Source: Nodularia sp. (in: cyanobacteria) (GTDB lineage Bacteria; Cyanobacteriota; Cyanobacteriia; Cyanobacteriales; Nostocaceae). From it: a DNA stretch of 38,801 bases. The stretch lies in assembly GCA_007692755.1 (NCBI GenBank), contig REBL01000058.1, forward strand, positions 1 through 38,801, in the 5' to 3' direction. This document shows positions 1 through 7,718 of the stretch, one piece after another. Position 1 is the first letter of the stretch, and each line of letters opens with the position of its first letter. The position numbers were made by a program, and so were the translations under genes. The notes beneath the pieces were generated by a model that was not told the origin of the DNA, did no database searches, and worked only from the letters and a program-made list of their open reading frames with translations.

Positions 1-88
1 TGTAAATCCGGTTATCGGTGCTGGTGATCCACTCGCAGAAGCGATCCCATACGTTAGCGCTTTGGCGCTGTTGTAAGGTAGTAGTCAT
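1..88 (-). CDS. psbA: Photosystem II D1 protein, 5' end only (cut by window edge)
   Basis: The minus strand from 88 downward encodes the first 29 residues of D1, beginning [20 protein letters not shown] and running on to TSTDNRIY. This is the typical cyanobacterial D1 N terminus, ahead of the first membrane helix. D1 carries most ligands of the manganese cluster and the secondary quinone site in the thylakoid photosystem II core. The rest lies outside the window. It is divergent from cofG and has its own promoter at 147-175. Cyanobacteria usually carry several psbA copies; which isoform this is cannot be judged from 29 residues. Confidence 0.93.
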   Translation of the reverse strand, partial: MTTTLQQRQSANVWDRFCEWITSTDNRIY

Positions 89-146
89 GTTTTTATAATT
101 GCGGTTGTTTTTATGAATCAGGTAGGTCTTTCTACCTGTTGTTCAC

Positions 147-175
147 ATACTAAACCATTTATTTAGATTTGTAAA
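147..175 (-). promoter_or_regulatory. psbA promoter
   Basis: Read on the minus strand there is TTTACA (170-175), a 17-base spacer, and TAGTAT (147-152), a good group 1/2 sigma -35/-10 pair. Transcription would start near 140. A 7-bp stem with a 6-base loop (119-138, CAGGTAG/CTACCTG) would then sit at the very 5' end of the psbA leader, about 30 bases ahead of the start codon. Confidence 0.7.
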
Positions 176-300
176 GCTTTTTAACAAATATATTTACAAT
201 TACCCTGTGCAAATCTCCCAAACCCGATGCTGTAAGCAAAATCATATATTTGATGCAGTAGGGAATCTGAGCAAATCAACATCTATATATATAGTGTCTT

Positions 301-1272
301 ATGCCAAATTCTCATTCTTCCACCGTCACCTATAGCCCTGCTTATACCATCGTTCCGACTTACGAGTGTTTCAATCGCTGTACATACTGCAACTTTCGCA
401 CCGCACCAGGTCAAAGCCCCTGGATGACTTTATCAGCAGCAGAAAAGATTTTTTTACAATTGCAAAGCCAAAAAGTATGTGAAATCCTCATCCTCAGTGG
501 TGAAGTGCATCCCCATTCCCCCCAGCGTCAGCAGTGGTTTGAGAGGATTTATGATTTATGTGAGTTAGCATTGGAAATGGGATTTTTACCACATACTAAT
601 GCCGGAATACTGAGTTTTGCGGAGATGCAAAAGCTGAAGAATGTAAATGTTTCGATGGGTTTGATGCTGGAACAGTTAACCCCAGCATTGTTACAGACTG
701 TGCATCGACACGCGCCGAGTAAATTACCAGAAATTAGGTTGCAACAATTAGCATGGGCGGGAGAGTTGCAGATTCCCTTTACCACGGGTTTACTTTTAGG
801 AATTGGGGAAACCGAAGATGATTGCTGGGAGACTTTAGCAGCGATATCTGAGTTACATCAGCGTTACCATCACATTCAAGAAGTCATATTGCAACCCCAC
901 AGCCCAGGAAATCAGCAAAGCTTTGATGCAGCAGCTTTCGACCCTCATCAATTACCAGAAGTCATTGCGAAAGCACGTCAGATTTTACCGCCAGACATTA
1001 CAATTCAAATTCCGCCAAATTTAGTTAAAGATGATGGATGGTTACTGGCTTGTATCGAAGCTGGCGCGAGAGATTTAGGCGGAATTAGCCCCAAAGATGA
1101 AGTGAATCCTGATTATCCTCATATTCAGGAACAGACTTTGAGAGAAGTTTTACAGCCGGCGGGGTGGGAGTTAGTGCCACGTTTACCTATTTATCCCCAG
1201 TTTGATAATTGGTTATCGGGGGAATTGCAAAAAGCAGTCAAGCGATCGCGCAATGCTATGTTATTAATCTAA
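301..1272 (+). CDS. cofG: 7,8-didemethyl-8-hydroxy-5-deazariboflavin synthase subunit CofG (radical SAM)
   Basis: Radical SAM enzyme of 323 residues. The cluster motif CX3CX2C is at C23, C27 and C30 (CFNRCTYC). CofG works with CofH to make the deazaflavin chromophore FO (8-HDF), which in cyanobacteria serves as antenna pigment of DNA photolyase. The text SGEVHPHSP and the LLLGIGET segment fit the CofG family and not biotin synthase. It stands alone on the plus strand, divergent from psbA; cofH is not in the window. No strong Shine-Dalgarno is seen before the ATG. Assignment is from family recognition. Confidence 0.87.
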   Translation: MPNSHSSTVTYSPAYTIVPTYECFNRCTYCNFRTAPGQSPWMTLSAAEKIFLQLQSQKVCEILILSGEVHPHSPQRQQWFERIYDLCELALEMGFLPHTNAGILSFAEMQKLKNVNVSMGLMLEQLTPALLQTVHRHAPSKLPEIRLQQLAWAGELQIPFTTGLLLGIGETEDDCWETLAAISELHQRYHHIQEVILQPHSPGNQQSFDAAAFDPHQLPEVIAKARQILPPDITIQIPPNLVKDDGWLLACIEAGARDLGGISPKDEVNPDYPHIQEQTLREVLQPAGWELVPRLPIYPQFDNWLSGELQKAVKRSRNAMLLI

Positions 1273-1287
1273 TAGGTTTAAAAAAAC

Positions 1288-1333
1288 GCATTTAGCCTGC
1301 GTAGGCAGGCTTTGTCTGTGTAGCCCCAGACTT
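1288..1333 (+). repeat. 46-bp extragenic repeat, copy 1
   Basis: Identical over 46 bases to 2908-2953. It contains the perfect stem-loop GCCTGC-GTAG-GCAGGC and is followed by a second small hairpin (AGACT-TAT-AGTCT). Both copies lie in the same orientation in non-coding DNA around the broken toxin-antitoxin genes. Confidence 0.85.
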
Positions 1334-1394
1334 ATAGTCTAAGGGATCTGAAATACAAGCTAAAATTAATAAACTACTATCAAAACATCCATTT

Positions 1395-1616
1395 ATGAGT
1401 AGTGAATTGATTACACTAACTTATAAAATTGACCTTCAACCTGGGGAAAAATTGAATATCCCAGACTCAATACTTGAGAATGTCGCTGCTGGACATTGGA
1501 TCATTACCATCCAACAAAAATTGCCAGAATCTAATATTACCCGTAGTCATGATGCTTTTTTGCAAGGCTACGCACCAGAAGACGAAGGACTTTATGACGA
1601 CTATTCAAACAGGTGA
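1395..1616 (+). CDS. Small cyanobacterial antitoxin-like protein
   Basis: A 73-residue acidic protein ending HDAFLQGYAPEDEGLYDDY. This C-terminal text is familiar from small cyanobacterial proteins encoded just before PemK/MazF-type toxins, so an antitoxin role is likely but not proven. The N-terminal part (LTYKIDLQPGEKLNIPDSI) reads as beta strands. A start codon for a second protein overlaps its 3' end at 1594, but that frame stops after nine codons (see 1594-1623), so the partner toxin is apparently lost. Confidence 0.6.
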   Translation: MSSELITLTYKIDLQPGEKLNIPDSILENVAAGHWIITIQQKLPESNITRSHDAFLQGYAPEDEGLYDDYSNR

Positions 1617-1623
1617 ATTTTAG
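1594..1623 (+). pseudogene. Remnant of the 5' end of a toxin gene
   Basis: Overlapping the end of the antitoxin-like gene, an ATG opens MTTIQTGEF followed by TAG. The overlap geometry and the MTxxxxGE start are what one expects of a PemK/MazF toxin translated together with its antitoxin, but only nine codons remain. This is an inference from position and the short start; a fortuitous ATG cannot be ruled out. Confidence 0.3.
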
Positions 1624-1670
1624 GCATCTGAAATTACAAGCGCTCCTTAAAAGAATAATTCTAAATAATT

Positions 1671-1925
1671 ATGATGTCACAGCTTAAAATCGAGTATCCA
1701 GAAACTTTACCAGATGCCCTTCAGCAAACCAGAGAAGAATTTGAGCAGGAGGCAAAAATGGCAATGGCAGTCAAACTATTTGAAATGAAACGAATTTCTT
1801 CTGGTTTAGCCGCACAGTTGGCAGGTGTAGATAGGGTAAGTTTTTTGCTTAATTTACATCGTTATGGTGTGGCGATGATTGATTTAACAGAAGAAGAACT
1901 TTTATCTGATTTAACGAATGCCTAA
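1671..1925 (+). CDS. UPF0175 family antitoxin
   Basis: An 84-residue protein with the UPF0175 pattern: LKIEYPETLPDALQ at the start, a helical region EFEQEAKMAMAVKLFEMKRISSG, and a short helix-turn-helix-like stretch LAAQLAGVDRVSFLLNLHRYGV. In cyanobacteria UPF0175 genes commonly precede a DUF3368 PIN-like toxin. Here the downstream gene starts at 1918, overlapping by 8 bases, so the two were translationally coupled. The antitoxin looks intact although its partner is broken. Confidence 0.82.
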   Translation: MMSQLKIEYPETLPDALQQTREEFEQEAKMAMAVKLFEMKRISSGLAAQLAGVDRVSFLLNLHRYGVAMIDLTEEELLSDLTNA

Positions 1926-2552
1926 GACGAATATAATTGTTACCAACACAGCACCACTTATTTCTATAGTAGCGGCTACAGGAGATTTACGCGTTCTTCA
2001 AACTTTATATACCCACGTTTTGGTTCCTTTTGAAGTTGGACAAGAAATACTCGCAGGAGGTACAAGCGGATTTGCTGTCAATGAATTTGAAAATGCTAAT
2101 TGGCTAGAAAAAATGCCAAAGCCATTAAATAATATTTCTCATTTTTTACTAAATTCTCTAGATTTAGGAGAGGCTTCTGTAATTCAACTTGCTATCAATG
2201 AAAATATCCCCACTGTGTGCATTGATGAAGCTGTTGGCAGACGAGTTGCTAGGTTAAGCGGTCTTTCTCTTACAGGTAAGTAAGTCGGCGTGAAAATTTC
2301 AATGTATGTCATTGCGAGTGAAACGGAGTGGAACGAAGCAACCGCAAAGTTTTTAGAGTTTTTACATTCTGTTACATAGTTAGGTTTGTTTGTGCCGACT
2401 TACTTACTATTGGTATTTTGTTACGTGCCAAACAAGAAGGATATCCTATTGATATTAAAGAAGCAATTCACAGAATGATTGCTCGCAGAATTAGGTTAAG
2501 TGACACTTTGATAAATTTTGCACTTCAACAAGCTGGTGAACTAGATGATTAA
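1918..2552 (+). pseudogene. DUF3368 PIN-like toxin, interrupted by a MITE
   Basis: The 5' part (MPKTNIIVTNTAPLISIVAA, the D/N-rich PIN start) runs to 2278, where the insert brings in GGT AAG TAA and stops it. The same protein resumes at 2406 in another frame (TIGILLRAKQEGYPIDIKEA) and ends at 2552. Removing 128 bases (126-bp element plus one duplicated TA) restores one reading frame: LSGLSLTG followed by TIGILLRAK. PIN toxins of this type are RNases paired with UPF0175 antitoxins. With the insert the product lacks its C-terminal third and is probably inactive. Confidence 0.82.
2279..2404 (+). mobile_element. MITE (126 bp) with TA target duplication inside the toxin gene
   Basis: The ends are inverted repeats of AGTAAGTCGGC (11 bp), flanked on each side by TA (2277-2278 and 2405-2406). 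A TA duplication suggests mobilisation by an IS630/Tc1-mariner type transposase supplied in trans. There is no coding capacity. The left part is repeated in inverted orientation at 2865-2908. Confidence 0.8.
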
Positions 2553-2772
2553 ATTTGTGGTTTCACCCACTTCTAAAGTTTTTGGGATTATATCAAATAC
2601 TCAACAGCAACAACGGATATCTCTTCAAGAAATTGCTCAACTACCTGTGGCAGAACGGCATAAAATACTAGTACCTTTTATTGCAGCCACAGCCGAAGAT
2701 TTTTTGAATGACCCGGAATTAACAGAGTTTGCCGTTTTGGATGGTGAAGACTGGGAAATGGAAAATGACTAA
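2545..2772 (+). CDS. Small cyanobacterial antitoxin-like protein
   Basis: A 75-residue protein with SLQEIAQLPVAERHKILVPF and the acidic tail TEFAVLDGEDWEMEND. Similar short proteins lie upstream of PemK/PIN toxins in cyanobacteria; I recognise the pattern, not a named family. It overlaps the end of the interrupted toxin by 8 bases, so its first ~20 residues may not be native, and an internal start is possible. A toxin-like ATG follows directly at 2765 (MTNPQNP...) but its frame runs at once into a palindromic repeat and stops. Confidence 0.5.
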   Translation: MIKFVVSPTSKVFGIISNTQQQQRISLQEIAQLPVAERHKILVPFIAATAEDFLNDPELTEFAVLDGEDWEMEND

Positions 2773-2864
2773 TCCTCAAAACCCTTGCGTTCGCGGAGCG
2801 TGACCGCTTCGGTCTTATGCTTCACTCCGCTACGCTCCGTATGGCTAACGCCACGCTGCGCTAA

Positions 2865-2908
2865 CGCAATGACATACATTGAAATTTTCACGCCGACTTA
2901 CTTACCTG
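2865..2908 (-). repeat. Inverted 44-bp copy of the MITE left end
   Basis: The reverse complement is identical over 44 bases to 2273-2316, covering the terminal repeat AGTAAGTCGGC, the adjacent GTGAAAATTTC and the flanking CAGGTA. It looks like a fragment of the same MITE, since no matching opposite end is visible nearby. The pair brackets the 3' part of the toxin pseudogene and the small antitoxin-like gene. Confidence 0.75.
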
Positions 2909-2953
2909 CATTTAGCCTGCGTAGGCAGGCTTTGTCTGTGTAGCCCCAGACTT
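2908..2953 (+). repeat. 46-bp extragenic repeat, copy 2
   Basis: Same 46 bases and same orientation as 1288-1333. The hairpin just downstream differs in sequence but still pairs (CAGACT-TCG-AGTCTG here, one base pair longer than in copy 1), which suggests that the fold matters and not the sequence. Confidence 0.85.
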
Positions 2954-3092
2954 CGAGTCTGAGGGTTCTAGAGCAAAATTTCCCCAAAAATACAGATTGC
3001 TTCCTCCAAAAGAAAGAGCTTGCAGACAAAAGGCTGTTGTAAAATAGACATAAGTAAGAATTCGGGGGGCCATTTACTGGTCATAAACGCCT

Positions 3093-4844
3093 ATAGAAAC
3101 TATTGTTGGCAATCTCCAAGGACTAAAAGCCAGTCAGCTGAAACAACTACAGCGACTGTACCACCAGCGCATACCAGGCGATCGCATCACCACGCCTGAG
3201 TTCTCCCAGCGTCTGGCAGCAATTAGTACAGAAATCAATCAGCCTATATGTGCCTACCTCAACCGTCGCGGACAAGTGATGCGTGTAGGGGTAGGTACAC
3301 CACGTCAAACGCAAATACCACCGCTAGAACTGCCCCGTTACGGTGCAGAACGTCTGAGCGGTATTCGTTGTATAGCTACCCATCTCAAGCCAGAACCGCC
3401 CAATGAATCGGCACTGACGGCGATGGCGTTGCAACGTTTAGATGCTTTGGCAGTGATCAATATTACGGGGACAGGATTTACAAAACGTGGTGGTGGTTCC
3501 ACTGGGTACGTCAAAGAAACTTATTTGGCTCACCTAGTATCAAGTACCAAACACCTCGTAGCAACTCCGCAATTGGTAATCAGCGATGAAAAGTCCCTGG
3601 CGCAAGACACAGCCCTATACTCTAGCGTATCGCCGCCTATGAGTTTAGATATGTTGTCACAGCACGACTTTCTCGACTTGGTGGAAGGTCTGGAAGCAGA
3701 ATTCCAACGGGATTTTGTCGCCCAGGAAGTAGATGCAGACCATGATCGCGTCCTACTTGTGGGACTGATTACCGATAAAACCACTCCCCAACAATTCCAG
3801 GACACCATAGTGGAATTAGCCCGGTTGGTGGATACGGCTGGCGGAGATGTATTGCAGACAGTCCAACAAAAGCGATCGCGCATTCATCCGCAGACGGTAG
3901 TTGGTGAAGGTAAAGTTGAAGAAATTGCCCTCACAGCCCAAACTCTGGGAGCTAATCTCGTTGTCTTTGACCGCGACCTCTCACCCGCCCAAGTCCGTAA
4001 CTTGGAAAGGAAAATTGGTGTCCGGGTAGTTGACCGCACCGAAGTAATTTTAGATATCTTTGCCCAACGCGCTCAGTCCCGTGCTGGTAAATTACAAGTA
4101 GAACTAGCACAGTTAGGATATATGATGCCGCGACTCAGTGGTAGAGGTCTATCCATGTCGCGGTTAGGTGGTGGTATTGGGACTCGTGGCCCTGGTGAAA
4201 CGAAACTGGAAACAGAACGCCGGGCGATTCAAAAACGGATTTCCCGACTGCAACAAGAAGTCAACCAGTTACAGGCGCATCGTTCCAGATTACGCCTGAG
4301 ACGGCAAAATCAAGAAGTTCCCTCTGTGGCTTTGGTTGGCTATACCAATGCGGGTAAATCCACTTTGTTGAATGCTCTCACCAATGCCGAAGTTTACACA
4401 GCCGACCAGTTATTTGCTACTCTTGACCCCACCACCCGCCGTTTAGTCATCGCTGAGGGCGACACTGGTGCAACTCAAGAAATTCTACTCACAGATACAG
4501 TAGGTTTTATTCATGAACTCCCTGCTTCCTTAATGGATGCTTTTCGCGCCACCTTAGAGGAAGTCACAGAAGCTGATGCTTTACTGCATTTAGTTGATTT
4601 ATCTCATCCGGCTTGGTTGAGCCATATTCGTTCAGTCAGGGAAATTTTGGCACAAATGCCAGTTACTCCCGGCCCAGCACTGGTGATTTTCAACAAAATT
4701 GACCAAGTAGATAGTGAGACACTGGCTATAGCTCAAGAAGAGTTTCCCCTAGCTGTGTTTATTTCCGCCAGTCAGCGATTAGGATTAGAAACCCTACGCC
4801 AACGTCTGACTCAACTGATTCAATATGTGGTTGACGCTCGGTGA
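3093..4844 (+). CDS. hflX: GTPase HflX (start codon uncertain)
   Basis: HflX binds the 50S ribosomal subunit and splits stalled or stress-inactivated ribosomes. The HflX glycine-rich segment GRGLSMSRLGGGIGTRGPGE lies before the G domain, with P-loop GYTNAGKST, DTVGFIHELP and FNKID. The first ATG is at 3276, but family-like sequence (ETIVGNLQGLKASQLKQLQR...) extends in frame back to 3093, where an ATA stands at the expected initiator position. An in-frame TAA at 3084 closes the frame. Possible real starts are ATA 3093, ATT 3102, GTG 3273 or ATG 3276. From ATG 3276 the protein has 522 residues and lacks about 60 conserved ones. A strong terminator follows. Confidence 0.88.
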   Translation: METIVGNLQGLKASQLKQLQRLYHQRIPGDRITTPEFSQRLAAISTEINQPICAYLNRRGQVMRVGVGTPRQTQIPPLELPRYGAERLSGIRCIATHLKPEPPNESALTAMALQRLDALAVINITGTGFTKRGGGSTGYVKETYLAHLVSSTKHLVATPQLVISDEKSLAQDTALYSSVSPPMSLDMLSQHDFLDLVEGLEAEFQRDFVAQEVDADHDRVLLVGLITDKTTPQQFQDTIVELARLVDTAGGDVLQTVQQKRSRIHPQTVVGEGKVEEIALTAQTLGANLVVFDRDLSPAQVRNLERKIGVRVVDRTEVILDIFAQRAQSRAGKLQVELAQLGYMMPRLSGRGLSMSRLGGGIGTRGPGETKLETERRAIQKRISRLQQEVNQLQAHRSRLRLRRQNQEVPSVALVGYTNAGKSTLLNALTNAEVYTADQLFATLDPTTRRLVIAEGDTGATQEILLTDTVGFIHELPASLMDAFRATLEEVTEADALLHLVDLSHPAWLSHIRSVREILAQMPVTPGPALVIFNKIDQVDSETLAIAQEEFPLAVFISASQRLGLETLRQRLTQLIQYVVDAR

Positions 4845-4888
4845 TTTTCTTTTAACTCATACCTGAAATAGTACATTTGTACTTATTC

Positions 4889-4916
4889 AAAGTCCGTTTA
4901 ACCGGGCTTTTTTTTT
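4889..4916 (+). terminator. Intrinsic terminator of hflX
   Basis: Stem AAAGTCCG / CGGGCTTT (8 bp with one G-T pair), 6-base loop, then a run of nine T. It lies 45 bases after the hflX stop. Confidence 0.88.
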
Positions 4917-5429
4917 GGTAAAAAATGAGCAAGTTTGCTTTTATATCAGTAATTTATGGGAAGTTTAGTAGCGAAAACACGAGTTTTATTGATTGAGATG
5001 AGAGAAATTTTGTTAGTTTCTACGTATAGACACTTAAATATTTTTTCTGTGAATAATTTCAAATTCTGATGATGCTGACACACCAATTATTTCCTATATA
5101 GGCAAAAATATCCTCAAACTGCTTGTTATATATAGTTTTTGTACTTGACTGTAATTAAACAATTTTCCAAGGACACGCAAGTAAAACTCAATACAATTTG
5201 AACATATAACCCAAATTTACCCTGAGAAACGCACAAAAATCATTTAAAAAAAAGCTAAAAATTGCTCTTTGATAAAGATTTATCCCTGAATAGCAGGTGA
5301 TAAAGTTTACATGAGGCATTAATAAAGATTACATGAGTTATGACTCAGATGTATTGACTTGTATATTTTTTTGTAGGATAGTCGAATTTAGAGGTATAAC
5401 ACATTACTAAAAATCAGGGTAACAAAACG
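4917..5429. other. AT-rich gene-free stretch; PEP-CTERM gene promoter at its end
   Basis: No credible gene or RNA was seen over most of it. Near the end, TTGACT (5354-5359), a 17-base spacer and GATAGT (5377-5382) form a plausible promoter for the gene at 5430, giving a leader of about 40 bases. Confidence 0.45.
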
Positions 5430-6137
5430 ATGACGATAAACAAATTTTCTGCTTTCCTCGCTTCTGCTGCGATCGCTACTGGTACTATATTAGCCGCAGC
5501 GCCCGCTTATGCTCGCGGTGGAGGTTCAGCAGGAGTGGGTGGAGGAGGTTCAGCAGGAGGGGGTGGACCTCTAACAATAGATATTAATGACTCATTAGGC
5601 AACTGTAAGGAAGAAGATGTTACCTATGGGCTTGGCATTGCTGCAACTGCTTGTAGAGGTCAAATTAATGCTGTTAATGACGTTACTGGTAATGGTGACC
5701 CATTACTAAGTCAATTGAACAATCTGTTTGGAACAGATTACATTTGGTCTTTTGTTGGTAAAGATGAGACATCTGGGGCGAATACTCCCGCAAATGGTTT
5801 TGATGGTTTTAATCCTACTAATGGAGGAACCTGGAGTGTTGAAACCCCTCTAAATAGCCCCTTTGCGATTAGTGTGAAAGGAGCTACAGGATTTGCTGTG
5901 TATCTGTTTGAGACCTTCGACCAAGCCATAACCAGCGGAGATTGGTCTACTGCTGCTCTAAAAAATCCAGGTGGACAGCAAGCAGCTCTGTCTCACATAT
6001 CCTTATTCACAACAACTTATGTTCCCCCCCATACTCCTGATCCCAGATCAGTTCCCGAACCAGCTTCCTTGATCGCTCTTGGTTTAGTAGCCGGTGGAAT
6101 GGTAGTATCTCGCCGTCGTCGCACCATTCCTAACTAA
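5430..6137 (+). CDS. PEP-CTERM sorted secreted protein, Gly-rich N terminus
   Basis: A 235-residue exported protein of unknown function. Residues 1-28 are a signal peptide (MTINKFSAFLASAAIATGTI, cleavage near AYA). It is followed by a Gly/Ser repeat (GGGSAGVGGGGSAGGGG), a ~150-residue domain with two cysteines (GNCKEED, ATACRG) and a C-terminal PEP-CTERM signal: VPEPASLIALGLVAGGMVV, then RRRR. PEP-CTERM proteins are processed by exosortase and end up in the outer envelope or sheath. It has its own promoter and terminator, so it is probably monocistronic. Confidence 0.85.
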   Translation: MTINKFSAFLASAAIATGTILAAAPAYARGGGSAGVGGGGSAGGGGPLTIDINDSLGNCKEEDVTYGLGIAATACRGQINAVNDVTGNGDPLLSQLNNLFGTDYIWSFVGKDETSGANTPANGFDGFNPTNGGTWSVETPLNSPFAISVKGATGFAVYLFETFDQAITSGDWSTAALKNPGGQQAALSHISLFTTTYVPPHTPDPRSVPEPASLIALGLVAGGMVVSRRRRTIPN

Positions 6138-6255
6138 TATTCCGCAACTGTAATAATACCCTTATCCTAATTGCTGGCATTAGTCCTAGCACTTATGAAG
6201 GGTATTTTGTTGGTGTTTTGATGACTGGTTTTCATCCAGATTTGAATCCATAAAT

Positions 6256-6311
6256 AAAAAACGGTGCTAGTCTCATCAAGTCCTATCTGATGAACAGGCT
6301 CCGTTTTTTTA
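6256..6311 (+). terminator. Terminator after the PEP-CTERM gene
   Basis: Outer stem AAAAACGG (6257-6264) with CCGTTTTT (6301-6308), an inner TCATCA/TGATGA stem, then T residues. Confidence 0.8.
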
Positions 6312-6383
6312 TTGCTCATCAAGCGGTTATAGCCAGTGACAAGGTTCTAAAATTAAGGAGTATGAAATCTAATTAAGGACTTT

Positions 6384-6650
6384 ATGGCTGCCAACGTTGA
6401 AGTTTACACTTGGAGTACTTGCCCTTTTTGCATCCGGGCTAAGAATTTATTGAATAAGAAAGGCGTAGAGTTTACCGAATACTGCATTGATGGCGATGAA
6501 GCGGAACGGGCTAAAATGTCTGAAAGAGCTAATGGTAGACGCTCACTACCCCAAATTTTTATTAATGATTACCATGTTGGTGGTTGTGATGATATCCACG
6601 CTTTAGAAAGTCAAGGCAAGCTGGATGAATTACTAGCTGCTGGCGCATAG
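6384..6650 (+). CDS. grxC: Glutaredoxin 3 (GrxC)
   Basis: An 88-residue dithiol glutaredoxin with active site CPFC (residues 15-18: STCPFCIRAKNLL), the cis-proline segment RRSLPQIFIN and the glutathione-binding GGCDD. It reduces disulfides with glutathione in the cytoplasm. AAGGA lies a few bases before the ATG. It sits 99 bases upstream of gshB in the same direction, so the glutathione user and the glutathione maker are probably co-transcribed, an arrangement common in cyanobacteria. Confidence 0.93.
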   Translation: MAANVEVYTWSTCPFCIRAKNLLNKKGVEFTEYCIDGDEAERAKMSERANGRRSLPQIFINDYHVGGCDDIHALESQGKLDELLAAGA

Positions 6651-6749
6651 CTGAAAATGGGCTTTTCTCCACAACCGCAATTGTGAAGTCTAACATCACG
6701 GGATAATCTAAACTAATCTCAGACATTCCCGGCGATTGAGGCGAACAGC

Positions 6750-7718
6750 GTGAAACTGGCTTTTATTATTGATCCCATCCATCAACTTGACCCGTGTCAT
6801 GATACCAGTGTTGCGCTGATGGAAGCAGCACAAATCTTAGGACATGAAATTTGGGTAACTCAGGCAAATCTACTGAGTGTAGTAGATAGCAAAGCTTGGG
6901 CTACTTTACAGCAGGTGGAACTCATTCCAGTGCAGCTAGTGGAGGGACGCTGGATTGCAGCAAATCCTTGGTATAAATTGAGCGCTTCCAGCTTTACCTC
7001 CCTAGACGCAATGGATGCTGTGTTCATGCGGACAGATCCACCAGTTAATGATTCTTATCTCTACGCCACCTACGTTTTAGACTACATTGACCTTAATAAA
7101 ACCCTAGTAGTTAATAGTCCTAGTGGTATCCGGGGAGCAAATGAAAAAATGTATGCTCTTCAGTTTACTAATGCCATTCCAGAAACTATTGTTAGTGCAG
7201 ACAAAGATTTTATCAGGCAATTTCTAGAAGCCAAGGGTGCAGCAATTATTAAGCCATTGGGTAACAAAGCTGGGGAAGGGATCTTATTTTTAGAACCAGG
7301 CGATCGCAATTTCAACTCAATTGTTGAACTTAGTACACTGCGCGGTCGATTACCAGTGATGGTACAAACTTATTTACCAAAAGCTAAAGAAGGAGACAAG
7401 CGAATTATCCTGCTGAATGGCGAACCCATTGGTGCGTTGAATCGCCTTTCTAGCGGTAGTGACTTTCGCAATAATATGGCTACTGGTGGGACTGTGGCTC
7501 AAACTACAATTACCCCCAGAGAGTATGAAATTTGTACTGAATTAGCCGACACCTTACGTCAAGATGGCTTAATTTTTGTGGGTATTGATGTCATCGGCGG
7601 TTATCTAACTGAAGTCAACGTCACTAGTCCTACCGGAATTCGGGAAATTGACCGACTAGATGGTACTCGCTTAGGTGATCAGGTAATTTCATGGATAGAG
7701 CAAACTTTAAAAAACTAA
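6750..7718 (+). CDS. gshB: Glutathione synthetase
   Basis: A 322-residue ATP-grasp ligase that joins gamma-glutamylcysteine and glycine. It has the prokaryotic GshB N-terminal text (KLAFIIDPIHQLDPCHDTSV), the substrate region MRTDPPVND, the glycine-rich ATP loop KPLGNKAGEGILFLE and the metal/ATP end VIGGYLTEVNVTSPTGIREI. Translation starts at GTG. Length is normal for the family. It follows grxC and is convergent with ftsZ. Confidence 0.95.
   Translation: MKLAFIIDPIHQLDPCHDTSVALMEAAQILGHEIWVTQANLLSVVDSKAWATLQQVELIPVQLVEGRWIAANPWYKLSASSFTSLDAMDAVFMRTDPPVNDSYLYATYVLDYIDLNKTLVVNSPSGIRGANEKMYALQFTNAIPETIVSADKDFIRQFLEAKGAAIIKPLGNKAGEGILFLEPGDRNFNSIVELSTLRGRLPVMVQTYLPKAKEGDKRIILLNGEPIGALNRLSSGSDFRNNMATGGTVAQTTITPREYEICTELADTLRQDGLIFVGIDVIGGYLTEVNVTSPTGIREIDRLDGTRLGDQVISWIEQTLKN

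Larger units (their letters stand above)
2773..3092. other. Gene-free stretch filled with repeats before hflX
   Basis: From about 2788 to 2868 lies a palindromic repeat whose ends are inverted (TTGCGTT near the left end, AACGCAA near the right end). It is followed by the inverted copy of the MITE end (2865-2908) and the second 46-bp repeat (2908-2953). The last 130 bases hold no clear ribosome-binding site for hflX; a GGGGGG run lies at 3064-3069. Confidence 0.6.

Noticed and set aside
2328..2552. 74-codon frame starting inside the MITE
   Set aside because: Its 5' half is MITE sequence and its 3' half is the end of the interrupted PIN toxin; annotated as part of the pseudogene.
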